DNA from: a virus
Virus record (IMG/VR): IMGVR_UViG_3300032893_000131
Coordinates: 1-41,124 of that record
DNA: 41,124 nucleotides
Reading direction: 5' to 3' (one strand)
The notes under the pieces were generated by a model that searched no databases, was not told the origin of the DNA, and saw only the letters and a list, made by a program, of their open reading frames with translations. Below, one piece after another: positions 8,187-17,677 of this stretch. Both the position numbers and the translations under genes were made by a program. Every line of letters begins with the position of its first letter. Within the stretch, counting starts at the first letter, position 1.

Positions 8187-10063
8187 TATTCCTCGCTTAC
8201 AGCCACGCAATCCCATGTTGAAGTAGTTGAATTATAAATAAATCCTACGTATAAATACTTACTTAATACAGTCGTCGTTGGCAACTGTACACCCCGACTT
8301 GCAAACGATGATCCCCACGTTATAGCCCTGGCTGTACCATTATCAAGAATCCTGATTATTAGTTTCTGCCCATTCTGAGGCGTACCAGTGAGATTTGTAC
8401 TCATTGACGTTATTGCAGCAGCGAGAGCAGTAATAGTAAACATATCTGTCGTGTCGGTATTTATTGATGGGGTTGCAGATGATGCTACAGTATTAACCCT
8501 TGTGCCAAACAATGTCCACGTACTTGTACCATTAATCGTAGATGGAGCAGCAATATCCATCCAATTAGTACCAGTAGAATCATAGAGTTTAATATTCCCT
8601 ACGCCTGACCCAGCAGTTGATACGCTCTTGGTAACTAAGGTTACGTTATACCAATTCACTCCTTGATTTAAGTTCTGAGCGTCATACCAATTAATGCCTC
8701 CCATATTGAGATTTGCATTAATATTCATATCTGTCCAATTAACACCAGCACTCTTTAACATATTAATCATGTTAATATCTGTCCAATTAAAGTCAGCGTT
8801 AATAGTTCCAGATGATGTTATTGGGGTATTTGTAACTGTTAATGTATGAGCCGTACTTCCAAGACCTACTGATGTGACGTTACCGGATGGCCCCGTTGAA
8901 CCACAACTAAATGCCCCTGTAGTGGCATTAAAATTAAGGTGATTACCAGCAGAATCCTGACAATCTGATAGGGTCTTTGATTGGTATGCTGATCCTGTTC
9001 CTAATAATAATGAGTTTGATGGGGCCGTTGCTAATCCTGTACCGCCTAATGAGACTGGTATTGTTCCTGCTAACATCGCATTAGTAACCTTGCCATTACC
9101 AATAGCTGTCGTTATTGCTGTAGAACCAGAACCACTAACATCACCTGATAGTGTAATTGTTTGATTACCAGTTAAATATGTATTAGTATCTGCTGTAGGT
9201 GTCCCGCTTCCATTCCATTTAGCGAACCCTGTTGTTGGAAAACTCGTCCAGTTTATGCCACTTGCATTTATAGCAGCAATGGCATTAACGTCAGTCCAAT
9301 TAATGTCATACCCAATAGTCCCTGAACTCGTAACAGGCGTACTCGTTGTGATAATTGTCTTATTAGGGCTATTAGCTCCTATGGAAGTAACTGTACCCGT
9401 ACCAGCAGGAGATACATTGCAATTTAATAATGTCCCTGTAGATGAATATTTGCATATATCACCATCAACGTATGTACCTGCAACTAAGCTAAGATTTGCC
9501 TGTTTAGCATTCCAGTTTGTCTGATCTGATGTAAGTGGCATATAATACCCACTTGCCGCTGTAGCAGTGATAGATGTAGTACCAGAGCCAACAAGAATAC
9601 CTCCCAAAGTTATTGTCTGATTCCCTGATAATTTAGAACTAAATGAATTCCAATCACTTGCTGACAAATACCCGCTTTGTGCAGCGTTTGCCTGTTGAAT
9701 AGCTATAGTCCCAGAAGAGGTTATAGGGCCACCAGTTAAAGGAGAAGTTGTAGCAATATTCGTCACGGAACCAGAACTCGTTGCAGCAGAACAGTTCTGG
9801 GCATTACCTGAAACATCAATACCAGATGGAAAAAATCCAGCGTTACATTGAGTCGGAGTAGTCTTCAATGCTGATGCCTTCCCGACAGTAACATTACCCC
9901 ACTGGATATTATTAGTGGTAGGACTTGTGGTAGGGTTACTGACTGTAAGTGCCAAGTCCGTAGGGCTATTAGAACTCACAGATGGGAGTTGAGATACCTT
10001 AGTATCTGCGCAAGCAGTCGTTGTTAATAATAATATCCCTAATAAAACTTTTCTTATATCCAT
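8186..10063 (-). CDS. Tail-fibre-like protein with export-like N-terminus, 625 aa
   Basis: ATG preceded by GAGGGAG. It begins with a hydrophobic signal (VLLGILLLTTTACA) followed directly by TKVSQLPSVSSNSPTDLA, a start typical of phage fibre proteins. The body has several 'VTS(I/V)..SSGTI' fibre repeats and N-W repeats (GINWTSFP, GVNWTDMN). It shares a module with the 455-aa protein. The C-terminal 130 residues form a probable trimeric tip. A cysteine in the signal could be a weak lipobox, but TTA-C does not match it well. Confidence 0.8.
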   Translation of the reverse strand: MDIRKVLLGILLLTTTACADTKVSQLPSVSSNSPTDLALTVSNPTTSPTTNNIQWGNVTVGKASALKTTPTQCNAGFFPSGIDVSGNAQNCSAATSSGSVTNIATTSPLTGGPITSSGTIAIQQANAAQSGYLSASDWNSFSSKLSGNQTITLGGILVGSGTTSITATAASGYYMPLTSDQTNWNAKQANLSLVAGTYVDGDICKYSSTGTLLNCNVSPAGTGTVTSIGANSPNKTIITTSTPVTSSGTIGYDINWTDVNAIAAINASGINWTSFPTTGFAKWNGSGTPTADTNTYLTGNQTITLSGDVSGSGSTAITTAIGNGKVTNAMLAGTIPVSLGGTGLATAPSNSLLLGTGSAYQSKTLSDCQDSAGNHLNFNATTGAFSCGSTGPSGNVTSVGLGSTAHTLTVTNTPITSSGTINADFNWTDINMINMLKSAGVNWTDMNINANLNMGGINWYDAQNLNQGVNWYNVTLVTKSVSTAGSGVGNIKLYDSTGTNWMDIAAPSTINGTSTWTLFGTRVNTVASSATPSINTDTTDMFTITALAAAITSMSTNLTGTPQNGQKLIIRILDNGTARAITWGSSFASRGVQLPTTTVLSKYLYVGFIYNSTTSTWDCVAVSEE

Positions 10064-10440
10064 TGTGAACTCCCTCGTAGTGAGTCTTGTCGTTTTGTCA
10101 TTTCATCTATAACTTTTTGAGCCTTAATAAATCTCCAAGTCTTCTCATATGATCGCTCATTCGGAGAAGGCGCACCTAATTGTCTTTGTATCTTTGAAAT
10201 CTCTTGTAACATATCGCCAATACTTCCTTCATTACCAACTTTTCCTTTAGCCCACGTAGTTATATCTCTTATCATTTCAAGGTCTTTGGTTGGGATTGTA
10301 CCTAACTCAATATTAAAATTCCTTAATACGTCAATCGGGATCCCTTGCCACTCATAATTTGCCACCCCAGGAGGCACAGGAGAGGCTAAAACAGGTGCGG
10401 TAAGGGTAGGTGATGGTTCGCTTGACTTGGCTATGGGCAT
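10054..10440 (-). CDS. Hypothetical virion-associated protein, 128 aa
   Basis: ATG with AAGGA upstream. Pro/Ser-rich N-terminus, then a helical domain with a conserved-looking WRFIKAQKVIDEMTKRQ near the end. Located between the ejection-type proteins and the fibres, with no membrane segment. The role is not recognisable. It overlaps the start of the 625-aa fibre gene by 10 nt. Confidence 0.7.
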   Translation of the reverse strand: MPIAKSSEPSPTLTAPVLASPVPPGVANYEWQGIPIDVLRNFNIELGTIPTKDLEMIRDITTWAKGKVGNEGSIGDMLQEISKIQRQLGAPSPNERSYEKTWRFIKAQKVIDEMTKRQDSLRGSSQWI

Positions 10441-10455
10441 GTGGTATCCTTAATT

Positions 10456-10530
10456 ATGACCTATATTATTGGTGGTTTCCTAATAGGAATTGGATTAGCT
10501 TTTATTATAAAAATAGCTAAAACAATTTAA
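10456..10530 (+). CDS. Possible 24-aa membrane peptide inside the minus-strand operon
   Basis: The only gap between two late genes holds, on the opposite strand, an ORF for one hydrophobic helix (GGFLIGIGLAFIIKIAKTI) starting MTYI. It has no ribosome binding site, so it may be chance in AT-rich DNA. It resembles the plus-strand micro-peptide at 737-826 in size and topology. Confidence 0.2.
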   Translation: MTYIIGGFLIGIGLAFIIKIAKTI

Positions 10531-11831
10531 TGCTGTTGCTCATTATCCCCAGTATTAATTGATTTCTTCATTTCATTAATTATTGGTTTAGCGATAAATT
10601 GATGTCCTAATCCTACTATTCCTGCTCCTATTGTTCCAATCCCCAATGCCTGTTTTATAAACTGATTCCTTGCTTGATTTGCCACATGCCCTTGTACCGC
10701 TTGTGATAATTTATTCAAACTATCATTAAAATATCCAAACCTTGTGAATAAATCTTGCGCCCCTTCATTGCCAGGGTTTCCCCATATTTTTGATAAATTA
10801 TCTGTCTTTATCTGTCCCGATTTAGGGTCTAATACTTGTTTTAATATTCCTCTTCCAGATTTTAAAGCGTTCTCAAAATGATTATCAAGAATATCTAAAC
10901 TATCTCGTGATTCATTAGGCATTTTATTCATTACTAAAGCTTTCATCTGCCCCATTATTTGTTGTATTTGGCTCTCTTTTAAATTAGTCTTCATTAATAA
11001 ATCAGATTTTAATTGTGGATTGCCCATCGTTTTACTAAGGTCTGTGCGTGCTTGCCATACATCAGCAGTTGTTTTTATATCATCTGGGTTAATTCCTATC
11101 TTACTCAGAAACTTTGAAGGAGATGCTGCTAATACCTCTTCTTGACTAACTGGATTACTCCCAACAAGATTCTTATATTGATCTCCAAAATTATCCATCG
11201 TATCATTTATCGCACTAACAATATTCTTACCTATACCAACCAGCCGTGTATTATCTGGAGGAAGTGGTTTAGTAATGTCTGCTTGAATACCATTAACCAT
11301 CTTATATATTGGTTCCATAGGGTTAGCATCAATTAAAGGTTTAGAAAAAGTCGGCAATTGTGTCTGTAAAAAACGTCTTGTCATTGGATTGTTAGCCATA
11401 GCTGTTGCCCCCTTAGCCATAATATAAGGAGCAATATAAGATGATGGTCTTGTAGCTAAATCTAATCCCATGCCAACTGCTTCTGGAACCATCTGTCCAG
11501 CCATTGATGTTGATTGAGCAAAAGGCATCTTTAATGCAGCATTTCTATATATATCAGACCAGGGTTGATTGGTCTGTTGATTTAATTGGTCAGGCATCAT
11601 TGGACTACCGTTTTTATTAATTGCTGGCATCCCTAAGAAAGTTTGTGGTTGAGAAATAGCTAATTTAAAAGCTGGTTGTGCATTCTGGAAATAATTACCA
11701 ATAGCAGACATAATAGGGTTCTGTGTATTAGATTGCTGTGGCTGTTGGACAGATTGTTGAGGAGACATTGTTTGTCTACTACTCAATTCTCTCTGTATCA
11801 ATTCAGCTTCTATAGCTTCCTGTTCTGTCAT
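10527..11831 (-). CDS. Probable internal virion/DNA-ejection protein, 434 aa
   Basis: Gln/Asn/Met-rich, mostly helical protein with a Gln-rich N-terminus (SPQQSVQQPQQSN), an amphipathic Ala/Met segment and a Gly/Ile-rich hydrophobic stretch near the C-terminus (ALGIGTIGAGIVGLGHQF). This composition and its place next to two similar proteins fit podovirus ejection proteins that pass through the portal. The ATG overlaps the upstream stop (ATGA). Assignment rests on composition and order, not on a motif. Confidence 0.6.
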   Translation of the reverse strand: MTEQEAIEAELIQRELSSRQTMSPQQSVQQPQQSNTQNPIMSAIGNYFQNAQPAFKLAISQPQTFLGMPAINKNGSPMMPDQLNQQTNQPWSDIYRNAALKMPFAQSTSMAGQMVPEAVGMGLDLATRPSSYIAPYIMAKGATAMANNPMTRRFLQTQLPTFSKPLIDANPMEPIYKMVNGIQADITKPLPPDNTRLVGIGKNIVSAINDTMDNFGDQYKNLVGSNPVSQEEVLAASPSKFLSKIGINPDDIKTTADVWQARTDLSKTMGNPQLKSDLLMKTNLKESQIQQIMGQMKALVMNKMPNESRDSLDILDNHFENALKSGRGILKQVLDPKSGQIKTDNLSKIWGNPGNEGAQDLFTRFGYFNDSLNKLSQAVQGHVANQARNQFIKQALGIGTIGAGIVGLGHQFIAKPIINEMKKSINTGDNEQQH

Positions 11832-13060
11832 TTTTTACCTTGTAATTCAGCTAATCTTGCCTTTAATTGTTCTGTTGATTGTTTACTAAAATCAAATTTA
11901 CTATTAGAAGAACCGCCTGGATTCTTTATATAATCATCTATAATGGAAGAAGTAGGGTCTTTAGCATATTTATTCAATGGAGCAGTCATTCCTACCAATA
12001 AGTCTTTAACCTGAGATGCTTCATCTGGTTGTATTTTATATGATTTAGCATCACTCATTATTTTTGGGAGAATCTCTTTTTCTAATTTATCTGGTTCTGT
12101 AATTTGCATTTTTTGTAAATCTGCAAGACTATAACCATTAGATGCAATTGAACGCATAAAACGATAAGCATTATAACCAGTTGTTTGAAGCATATCTCTT
12201 GCAGTATCTCCATTCTCTTTACCACCTGGTAAAGAACCCTTTAGCCATCCAGATAAACTTGCAACACCCCTTGCCCCTCCTAATATTTGTCTTGTCAATT
12301 GTAATGCAATATCTGGTTGTGATACTTTTGTTAATCTTGAATAGTTCTTTACTTGATTCTGAACATCTCCACCCAACATATCTTCTAATCCACTCTTCAT
12401 AGTGGTTAATAATCCAACTTTACCTCCAACGCTTCCTTCTTTTAATGCTTGGTCATAATTCTGTGAATAAGCGTTTATGGAACCTGCTGCTTTAGAAAAA
12501 TCTTGCAAAGCTGTACGTGTTGCATCAGATTGAGAAACATCTCCTTCGGCTTGTTTAGTTGCAACATTCCTAGCAAAATCCAACTGTGCTGAATATCTTG
12601 GATCAATCTGTGTCCCAGGAAATCCCATCATATAATTAGGAGGAGGGAAATTATTTAAACTTCCACTTACTTGTGGTGTAGGGCCAATACCCCCAGGCAT
12701 GCCCACTCCTGGCATCTGGATATTAGGCATTGATATATTTCCACCAACAGAATTAGGCTGTCCTTGCGATCCCTGTGCAGTCTGAGTAGCCATTCCATTT
12801 AACATCTGCATACCACCAGGGGTCATAGCAAGCCAGGGAGCCATCTTCATTGCAGCTATCTGCGGACTAAATTTAAACTTCTGACCAAACAATGTAGTAA
12901 TTCCATCACCTTTTTCATTATCGCCAGCAAGAACAAAACCAGACTCAAACATCTTAGCCTGCGTCTCTTGTTGTGTTTGCCATTTCTGGAATGCTAATTG
13001 ACGAGCATTGTTATATGAATTTGAAAAAGCATTACTGAAATCTTGTCCCCAATTGCTCAT
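11828..13060 (-). CDS. Probable internal virion/DNA-ejection protein, 410 aa
   Basis: Start with TAAGGAG. The N-terminus is helical with Asn/Ser/Gln (MSNWGQDFSNAFSNSYNN), the central region is Gly/Pro/Met-rich and disordered-looking, and the C-terminal half is helical. It resembles Gln/Gly-rich structural proteins encoded between tail hub and fibres in podovirus-like phages. No enzymatic motif or signal peptide. The next gene overlaps its stop. Confidence 0.6.
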   Translation of the reverse strand: MSNWGQDFSNAFSNSYNNARQLAFQKWQTQQETQAKMFESGFVLAGDNEKGDGITTLFGQKFKFSPQIAAMKMAPWLAMTPGGMQMLNGMATQTAQGSQGQPNSVGGNISMPNIQMPGVGMPGGIGPTPQVSGSLNNFPPPNYMMGFPGTQIDPRYSAQLDFARNVATKQAEGDVSQSDATRTALQDFSKAAGSINAYSQNYDQALKEGSVGGKVGLLTTMKSGLEDMLGGDVQNQVKNYSRLTKVSQPDIALQLTRQILGGARGVASLSGWLKGSLPGGKENGDTARDMLQTTGYNAYRFMRSIASNGYSLADLQKMQITEPDKLEKEILPKIMSDAKSYKIQPDEASQVKDLLVGMTAPLNKYAKDPTSSIIDDYIKNPGGSSNSKFDFSKQSTEQLKARLAELQGKK

Positions 13061-13070
13061 ATATTACTCC

Positions 13071-13685
13071 TTATATACCAAATAATTTACCAGCACCAGC
13101 CGCCCCACCTAAGACATTCCCAGTAACACCGCCAATTGCTGATAAAAATGGATTCTGACCAGCTACTTGTGCATTAGCGCCATACATATTCCCGTATAAA
13201 TTTCCATAAGAACCATAATTTTGATTCATTCCAGCCATAACAGAATTAGGGGTAAATCCAGATGTATAATCTAAATTTGGCTGTGCTAATGGTTGACGAC
13301 CAGCAAGAGATAACCCCATGTTCTGATAATATTGTTTCCAGTTCTGTTGCTGTTGCATAAGTCCACGACTCATATAATCCGCACCTATTGGGCTTCCAGC
13401 ATTAGCACCTAATTGAGCATTCATGTCACTTTTATACTGATCTGTCATCCATGATGGAACTCCTGATTGCATTCCTTGAGCCGCTTGTCCTGCCAAATTC
13501 TCTTGCAATGCGGATGTCTGTGGATATAGAGCCTCTTGTGCTGCTTGTTGTGACTCGGCTAATGGCAACATATATTGTTGTTGAGTCTGGTATACTTGAG
13601 GCAATGCACTTATCCAAGCATTTACTTCATCCTGTGCTGATGGCGGAGTAGGCGGTGTTGGTTGTTGTATTTTGGTTGAACCCAT
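13071..13685 (-). CDS. Probable virion ejection protein with amphipathic C-terminus, 204 aa
   Basis: Strong ribosome binding site (AAAGGAG). Pro/Gln-rich N-terminus, long Gln/Tyr/Met-rich helical centre and a hydrophobic Gly/Ala C-terminus (GGVTGNVLGGAAGAGKLFG) that could insert into membranes. This layout is common in short phage structural proteins near the tail, similar in character to T7 gp14-type proteins that line the ejection channel. Assigned by composition and neighbourhood. Confidence 0.6.
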   Translation of the reverse strand: MGSTKIQQPTPPTPPSAQDEVNAWISALPQVYQTQQQYMLPLAESQQAAQEALYPQTSALQENLAGQAAQGMQSGVPSWMTDQYKSDMNAQLGANAGSPIGADYMSRGLMQQQQNWKQYYQNMGLSLAGRQPLAQPNLDYTSGFTPNSVMAGMNQNYGSYGNLYGNMYGANAQVAGQNPFLSAIGGVTGNVLGGAAGAGKLFGI

Positions 13686-13696
13686 ATTAAACTCCT

Positions 13697-14083
13697 TTAA
13701 AATATATTCCGTTTCAATATCCCTCTTATATTTATAACTCTGGTACGTTCATCCCCACGAATACCTCTCACAAATGCAATCTTCTCAATCTCAGGCCATC
13801 TCTTTAAAGCCCGTAATATAAAATCCTTGCCTACCCCACGCTTTCTAAAGTCTTTTCTAATGGCAAAATCTAAGATAGAAGCCAGGGTATAACCTTGAAG
13901 CATGTTATACCTAACAACAGCAACAATGTTCCCATTACTATCGACTGCATAATCAAAAGTACCGTATTTCTCATGTTCTTTAATGTATTTCTTTAGTAGT
14001 TCCCTGTCGCTATACTTCAAATGTTCTTGAATAAAATCTAATATTTTTTCAATATCATTCTCCGATAATCGCATTGATTTCAT
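13697..14083 (-). CDS. GNAT-family N-acetyltransferase, 128 aa
   Basis: Contains the GNAT acetyl-CoA signature: the beta-strand segment ASILDFAIRKDFR followed by RKRGVGKDFILRAL (pyrophosphate loop at about 80-86) and a helix. Acetylates an unknown acceptor. GNAT genes often sit among structural genes of podovirus-like phages, so it may modify a host or virion protein. The ATG at 14083 overlaps the end of the upstream gene; an in-frame ATG three codons later is also possible. Confidence 0.8.
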   Translation of the reverse strand: MKSMRLSENDIEKILDFIQEHLKYSDRELLKKYIKEHEKYGTFDYAVDSNGNIVAVVRYNMLQGYTLASILDFAIRKDFRKRGVGKDFILRALKRWPEIEKIAFVRGIRGDERTRVINIRGILKRNIF

Positions 14084-14333
14084 CTGCTGTTAATCCCATA
14101 TTCTGTAATTTCTTTAAAGCATTATTCCTATGGGATTCTTTCTGTGCTATCTGCTCTTCATATGCAATCTGTTCATCAGATTTATCTAAAACAATCCTGT
14201 CTAACTCTTCTTTACTATTCACTTCAACGTATTCATAACCAACAGGATCAGGATGATAACCTGTGGACAATTCGAATTTCCTAAGTTTTTTGCCATTTTT
14301 TACATAATATCCAAATCCAGTATTTAAATTCAT
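14055..14333 (-). CDS. Possible tail-fibre assembly-like protein, 92 aa
   Basis: Starts MNLNTGFGYYVKNGKK; the C-terminal part is helical with LQNMGLTADEINAIIG, an ending often seen in small phage tail proteins encoded beside fibres. No catalytic motif. Overlaps the GNAT gene by 29 nt, so translation is probably coupled. Fibre-assembly role is inferred from the ending and the adjacent fibre-like gene. Confidence 0.65.
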   Translation of the reverse strand: MNLNTGFGYYVKNGKKLRKFELSTGYHPDPVGYEYVEVNSKEELDRIVLDKSDEQIAYEEQIAQKESHRNNALKKLQNMGLTADEINAIIGE

Positions 14334-14345
14334 ATAACAATCTCC

Positions 14346-14981
14346 TTAAGAACCTAATGGCAACATATACATAAACAAAGTACCGCCCGAACCTGAGAAT
14401 ACTGTTGCCACATAGTAATCACCTTTTTTAACAAAACATGATAAGCCATTGGAATAATTAGATGAACAGTTAATCCTTCCAGTTGTTGGGCTTGAATTTG
14501 AATCTGTGAAAAATTGTATCCCTTGTGAACCACCACTATAGGTATAAACAGTAATAAATAAATCAGTTGCGGCCTGATAAGTAGTGCCAACATTCTTAGT
14601 TGTCCATGTCCCTAACAGACTTCCTATATTAGAAACAGGTATTAAGCCAGCGCCAACAGGGATATTAGGCAATAACACTAATGATGCGCCACTTACTAAA
14701 CCTGGGGCTACTATTTGAGCTAAATTAGAGTTTGCAATTTGTCCACCTAAAGCAGATATATTAACTTTATTAGCAGTAGTTATTTCTGCAAGCTTAGAGT
14801 CTTGTATTGCCGCAGAACTTGAAATATCAGAATCTATAATCCCGCTTACACTTGCCTGGTCAACTAAGTTATAAAAATCAGATTTTTCTGCTGAATCTGG
14901 TAATGTTCCGCCATGTGTGACAATAGCGCCACGCTCATCATGCCACATCTTAATAAAATGATTACATAATTGTCTTAGCAT
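14346..14981 (-). CDS. Fibre-like structural protein, 211 aa
   Basis: Start preceded by AAAGGAG. Contains the motif SSSAAIQDSKLAEITTANKV, a pattern widespread in phage tail-fibre stalks, followed by a 100-residue beta-rich C-terminal domain with two Cys. No signal peptide, unlike the downstream fibres. Probably a virion fibre or knob attached to the tail hub encoded just upstream. Confidence 0.75.
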   Translation of the reverse strand: MLRQLCNHFIKMWHDERGAIVTHGGTLPDSAEKSDFYNLVDQASVSGIIDSDISSSAAIQDSKLAEITTANKVNISALGGQIANSNLAQIVAPGLVSGASLVLLPNIPVGAGLIPVSNIGSLLGTWTTKNVGTTYQAATDLFITVYTYSGGSQGIQFFTDSNSSPTTGRINCSSNYSNGLSCFVKKGDYYVATVFSGSGGTLFMYMLPLGS

Positions 14982-14990
14982 ATAACTCCT

Positions 14991-17012
14991 TTATTCCTTT
15001 AATATCTTCTGTCCATCTTCTGTTGTAATATCTATTCCTGATTCCGTAGTCAATGGAACGCCAACAGGCCCAATATATGGAGGATATGTATCCTCTGACA
15101 CATACTCGTCTTGAAAACAAGTTGCTAAACTCTCTATAACCGTTATATTAGAATTAAGGCTATTACAATAAATCTCAAATTTACAACTTTTAAATCTATT
15201 TATACCAACATTATCTAAATGCCAAATACCACGAGCTTCTATACCTGTATTGGTAAATAATACTGGAAATGAAACTGGGAAAGTCACACCACTAATTAAT
15301 GCTAAATCTAAAGTGCCTAATTGAATCCATCCTAAATCATCAGGATTAGCTGAAACAATCAACGTTCCGTCTCCACCAAGAACTCTTAATTTATATTCCC
15401 CGCCTCTTTTAAACTGCATAGGAGCCTTAAAATCTTCTGCTCTGGATATTTCATCATATACAATAGGATCACCGTCATCATTAGTACTAGAGAATAATTG
15501 ATGAACCTTACCAGTTATGGAATCAATGCCAAATAATGTTTGTTTTCCATTAATATTCATTATCGCAAATCTCGCAATGTTCCATCCTTCATAGACGACC
15601 CAAGACCTCTGCGCTGCCATGTTAGATGTATTTGTGGAAGCATAAAAAGCTGTACTTAATGCAGGATAATAGACCCAACAAACATTATTGGAACTTGAAC
15701 CATTAACAGGGAGGGAAATAATATATTTATTTTCAAAAAATACAGCACATGCTTTACTAATCTGTACCCAATTTATAGAATTGAATTCATTCTGTAGAGG
15801 ATAAGACAATGGAAAGGATTGTCCGGTTTGTAGCTTATCTAATTGTGTGCGGAATAATCCCCTGACTCCATCATATGCCAAAAATATAATATCATCAGCG
15901 ACCTGAACTGCTGTTGCACCAGCCATACAACCAATATCTAATATTTTCTGTGGTTGATCTGTTGTAGGATTAGGAGTCTGACTTGGCAATAATTGCCATA
16001 TTTGGTCGCTTCCTAAAGCTACAATCCCTTGATCTCTTGTAGAAACAAGAGCTTGTGCTTGTCCTACAGGGATACGGAATTGATTAACAACCCTATCAAA
16101 TGGAGCGTAACCACCAGTTGTCCGAGAAGCAGAAAAGAATAATTTTGCAACTACCGTTTGAGAAGTGTTTGTGCCATCAGCTATTGTTACATTAGAGGCA
16201 GTTCCCAATGATGTGGATGTTAAAACTAAATATCCTGAACCACTAACAGAAGCTATTGTAATCCCAATAGCAGCATTTATAAGGCTTGCTACATTGGCTA
16301 TTGTTGTAGCTGTATTAATAGCAATATTATCGTAAACAACACTATCGACAGTTATTTTAAGCTTATCCCCCGATGTCCCTGAGAATGTAGATTGATCGCC
16401 AGTAATTTGAGCGGCGGTTGGATAATATGTTGCGGGGAAAGCATCTGAGAAGGCTAATAGATTATTCTTTAATGCCCATACTCTATCTCCGTAGTAACAT
16501 AATGCAAGAGTCTTAGGACAACTATATTGAGTATCAAGTAAATCATGAAAAGTATGATCTTGATACATGACAAATACATCATCTATGCCATTTGATATGA
16601 TTGCCACATCCAACTGACTCTGTTGACCAGCTTTGATAATGGTGGTTGGCAAGCCATCAGTAAATCCTGTTTTCCTTGTAACAAATGCACCACTTGAAGG
16701 CCAACCGCTAAGATTACCCCCTTGCATAGCCAAAAGTTCAAATGTTCCACCATCAGGATTGAATCCAAATAACCCATATCCTGGCGTATTCACAGATGGA
16801 TAAGAACTATCAATCCTTGATTTACCTGATCTTAAACTTGTCTGACCAGAATTCTCTAATAAAATATTCTGTAATAGAACAGCTTGATTATCTGCAATAA
16901 TTTGTTCATGTTGGCGAGTATTCATGCCACCGCCTAAATCACGCTTCAACACATATAGTGGTTGATCGTCAGGGGCAGAATACTCTAATACTTGTTGTTG
17001 TCGTCTTGGCAT
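14991..17012 (-). CDS. Tail hub/stabilisation protein (P22 gp10-like), 673 aa
   Basis: The opening region (KRDLGGGMNTRQHEQIIADN, then LLQNILLENSGQTSLRSG) matches a common family of podovirus structural proteins that I associate with the P22 gp10 'stabilisation' or tail-hub type; the rest is a long beta-rich sequence, probably a beta-propeller. It follows the adaptor gene, as expected for connector order. I prefer the ATG at 17012 to the TTG at 17018; neither has a clear ribosome binding site, so coupling to the adaptor is likely. Confidence 0.7.
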   Translation of the reverse strand: MPRRQQQVLEYSAPDDQPLYVLKRDLGGGMNTRQHEQIIADNQAVLLQNILLENSGQTSLRSGKSRIDSSYPSVNTPGYGLFGFNPDGGTFELLAMQGGNLSGWPSSGAFVTRKTGFTDGLPTTIIKAGQQSQLDVAIISNGIDDVFVMYQDHTFHDLLDTQYSCPKTLALCYYGDRVWALKNNLLAFSDAFPATYYPTAAQITGDQSTFSGTSGDKLKITVDSVVYDNIAINTATTIANVASLINAAIGITIASVSGSGYLVLTSTSLGTASNVTIADGTNTSQTVVAKLFFSASRTTGGYAPFDRVVNQFRIPVGQAQALVSTRDQGIVALGSDQIWQLLPSQTPNPTTDQPQKILDIGCMAGATAVQVADDIIFLAYDGVRGLFRTQLDKLQTGQSFPLSYPLQNEFNSINWVQISKACAVFFENKYIISLPVNGSSSNNVCWVYYPALSTAFYASTNTSNMAAQRSWVVYEGWNIARFAIMNINGKQTLFGIDSITGKVHQLFSSTNDDGDPIVYDEISRAEDFKAPMQFKRGGEYKLRVLGGDGTLIVSANPDDLGWIQLGTLDLALISGVTFPVSFPVLFTNTGIEARGIWHLDNVGINRFKSCKFEIYCNSLNSNITVIESLATCFQDEYVSEDTYPPYIGPVGVPLTTESGIDITTEDGQKILKE

Positions 17013-17014
17013 AA

Positions 17015-17677
17015 TCAATATAACTGATGAATAGGATAAACATTAGGTCTAAATTGAGTTACTCTATTAGGGTCATTTTCAATTTCCCATATCATTTCCA
17101 TAATTACTTGTTCATATTGTTTCTCAAAATCCGCTGCTTTTTGAAATTGTCTTTTAGTCCTCCAAGCATCAGCAGTAGCCCCTAATTCACAAGCAATATC
17201 ACATTTTATGCTTGGCAAATCAGAAGCATCTGTCATAGCTGAATACGCAATCTGATAAGGCATATTAATCTGAATTATGCTTGTTGGATTAGGATATAAC
17301 TGTATTGTTTTAACTATATTGGCAGGTGTATTTGTATCTAAAGAATCGTAAATAGCATATGCTCTGGGAGAGTCGTTATCATTAAGACTTTGTGTATAAA
17401 TACTTTCTAATTCTGCTAAAGAATTCTTAGTTAAATTAACTCCATTGGTATTATCAAATACATAAAGCTCTTTCCCAATATTACTTGGGAGGGTATAGGT
17501 ATTTGTGCCTATAACAGTATTAAAGTTATACGTGGGATTAATAGTAGGCCAATTAAATTTCTTAAATATACGCTCATATCTCTGGTTGATATATCCATTA
17601 ATGATCTTAGAAAATGGCATAGAAGTATCACTAACACGTATGCCTACGTTATAAGCTATCTGACCAAAATTATTCAT
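17015..17677 (-). CDS. Head-tail adaptor protein, 220 aa
   Basis: Helical N-terminus with INGYINQRYERIFKKFNWP, then beta-rich NPTYNFNTVIGTNTYTLPS, and a C-terminal helical stretch (ACELGATADAWRTKRQFQKA), a pattern typical of podovirus adaptor/connector proteins (P22 gp4-like position). The ATG at 17677 overlaps the stop of the broken glycosyltransferase (TAATG) and follows GGTGG. An in-frame ATG at 17692 lies inside the upstream gene and is less likely. Confidence 0.7.
   Translation of the reverse strand: MNNFGQIAYNVGIRVSDTSMPFSKIINGYINQRYERIFKKFNWPTINPTYNFNTVIGTNTYTLPSNIGKELYVFDNTNGVNLTKNSLAELESIYTQSLNDNDSPRAYAIYDSLDTNTPANIVKTIQLYPNPTSIIQINMPYQIAYSAMTDASDLPSIKCDIACELGATADAWRTKRQFQKAADFEKQYEQVIMEMIWEIENDPNRVTQFRPNVYPIHQLY

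Noticed and set aside
8186-10063. Lipoprotein call for the 625-aa fibre
   Set aside because: The TTA-C preceding the mature part lacks the usual Leu at -3, so the lipobox is not convincing.
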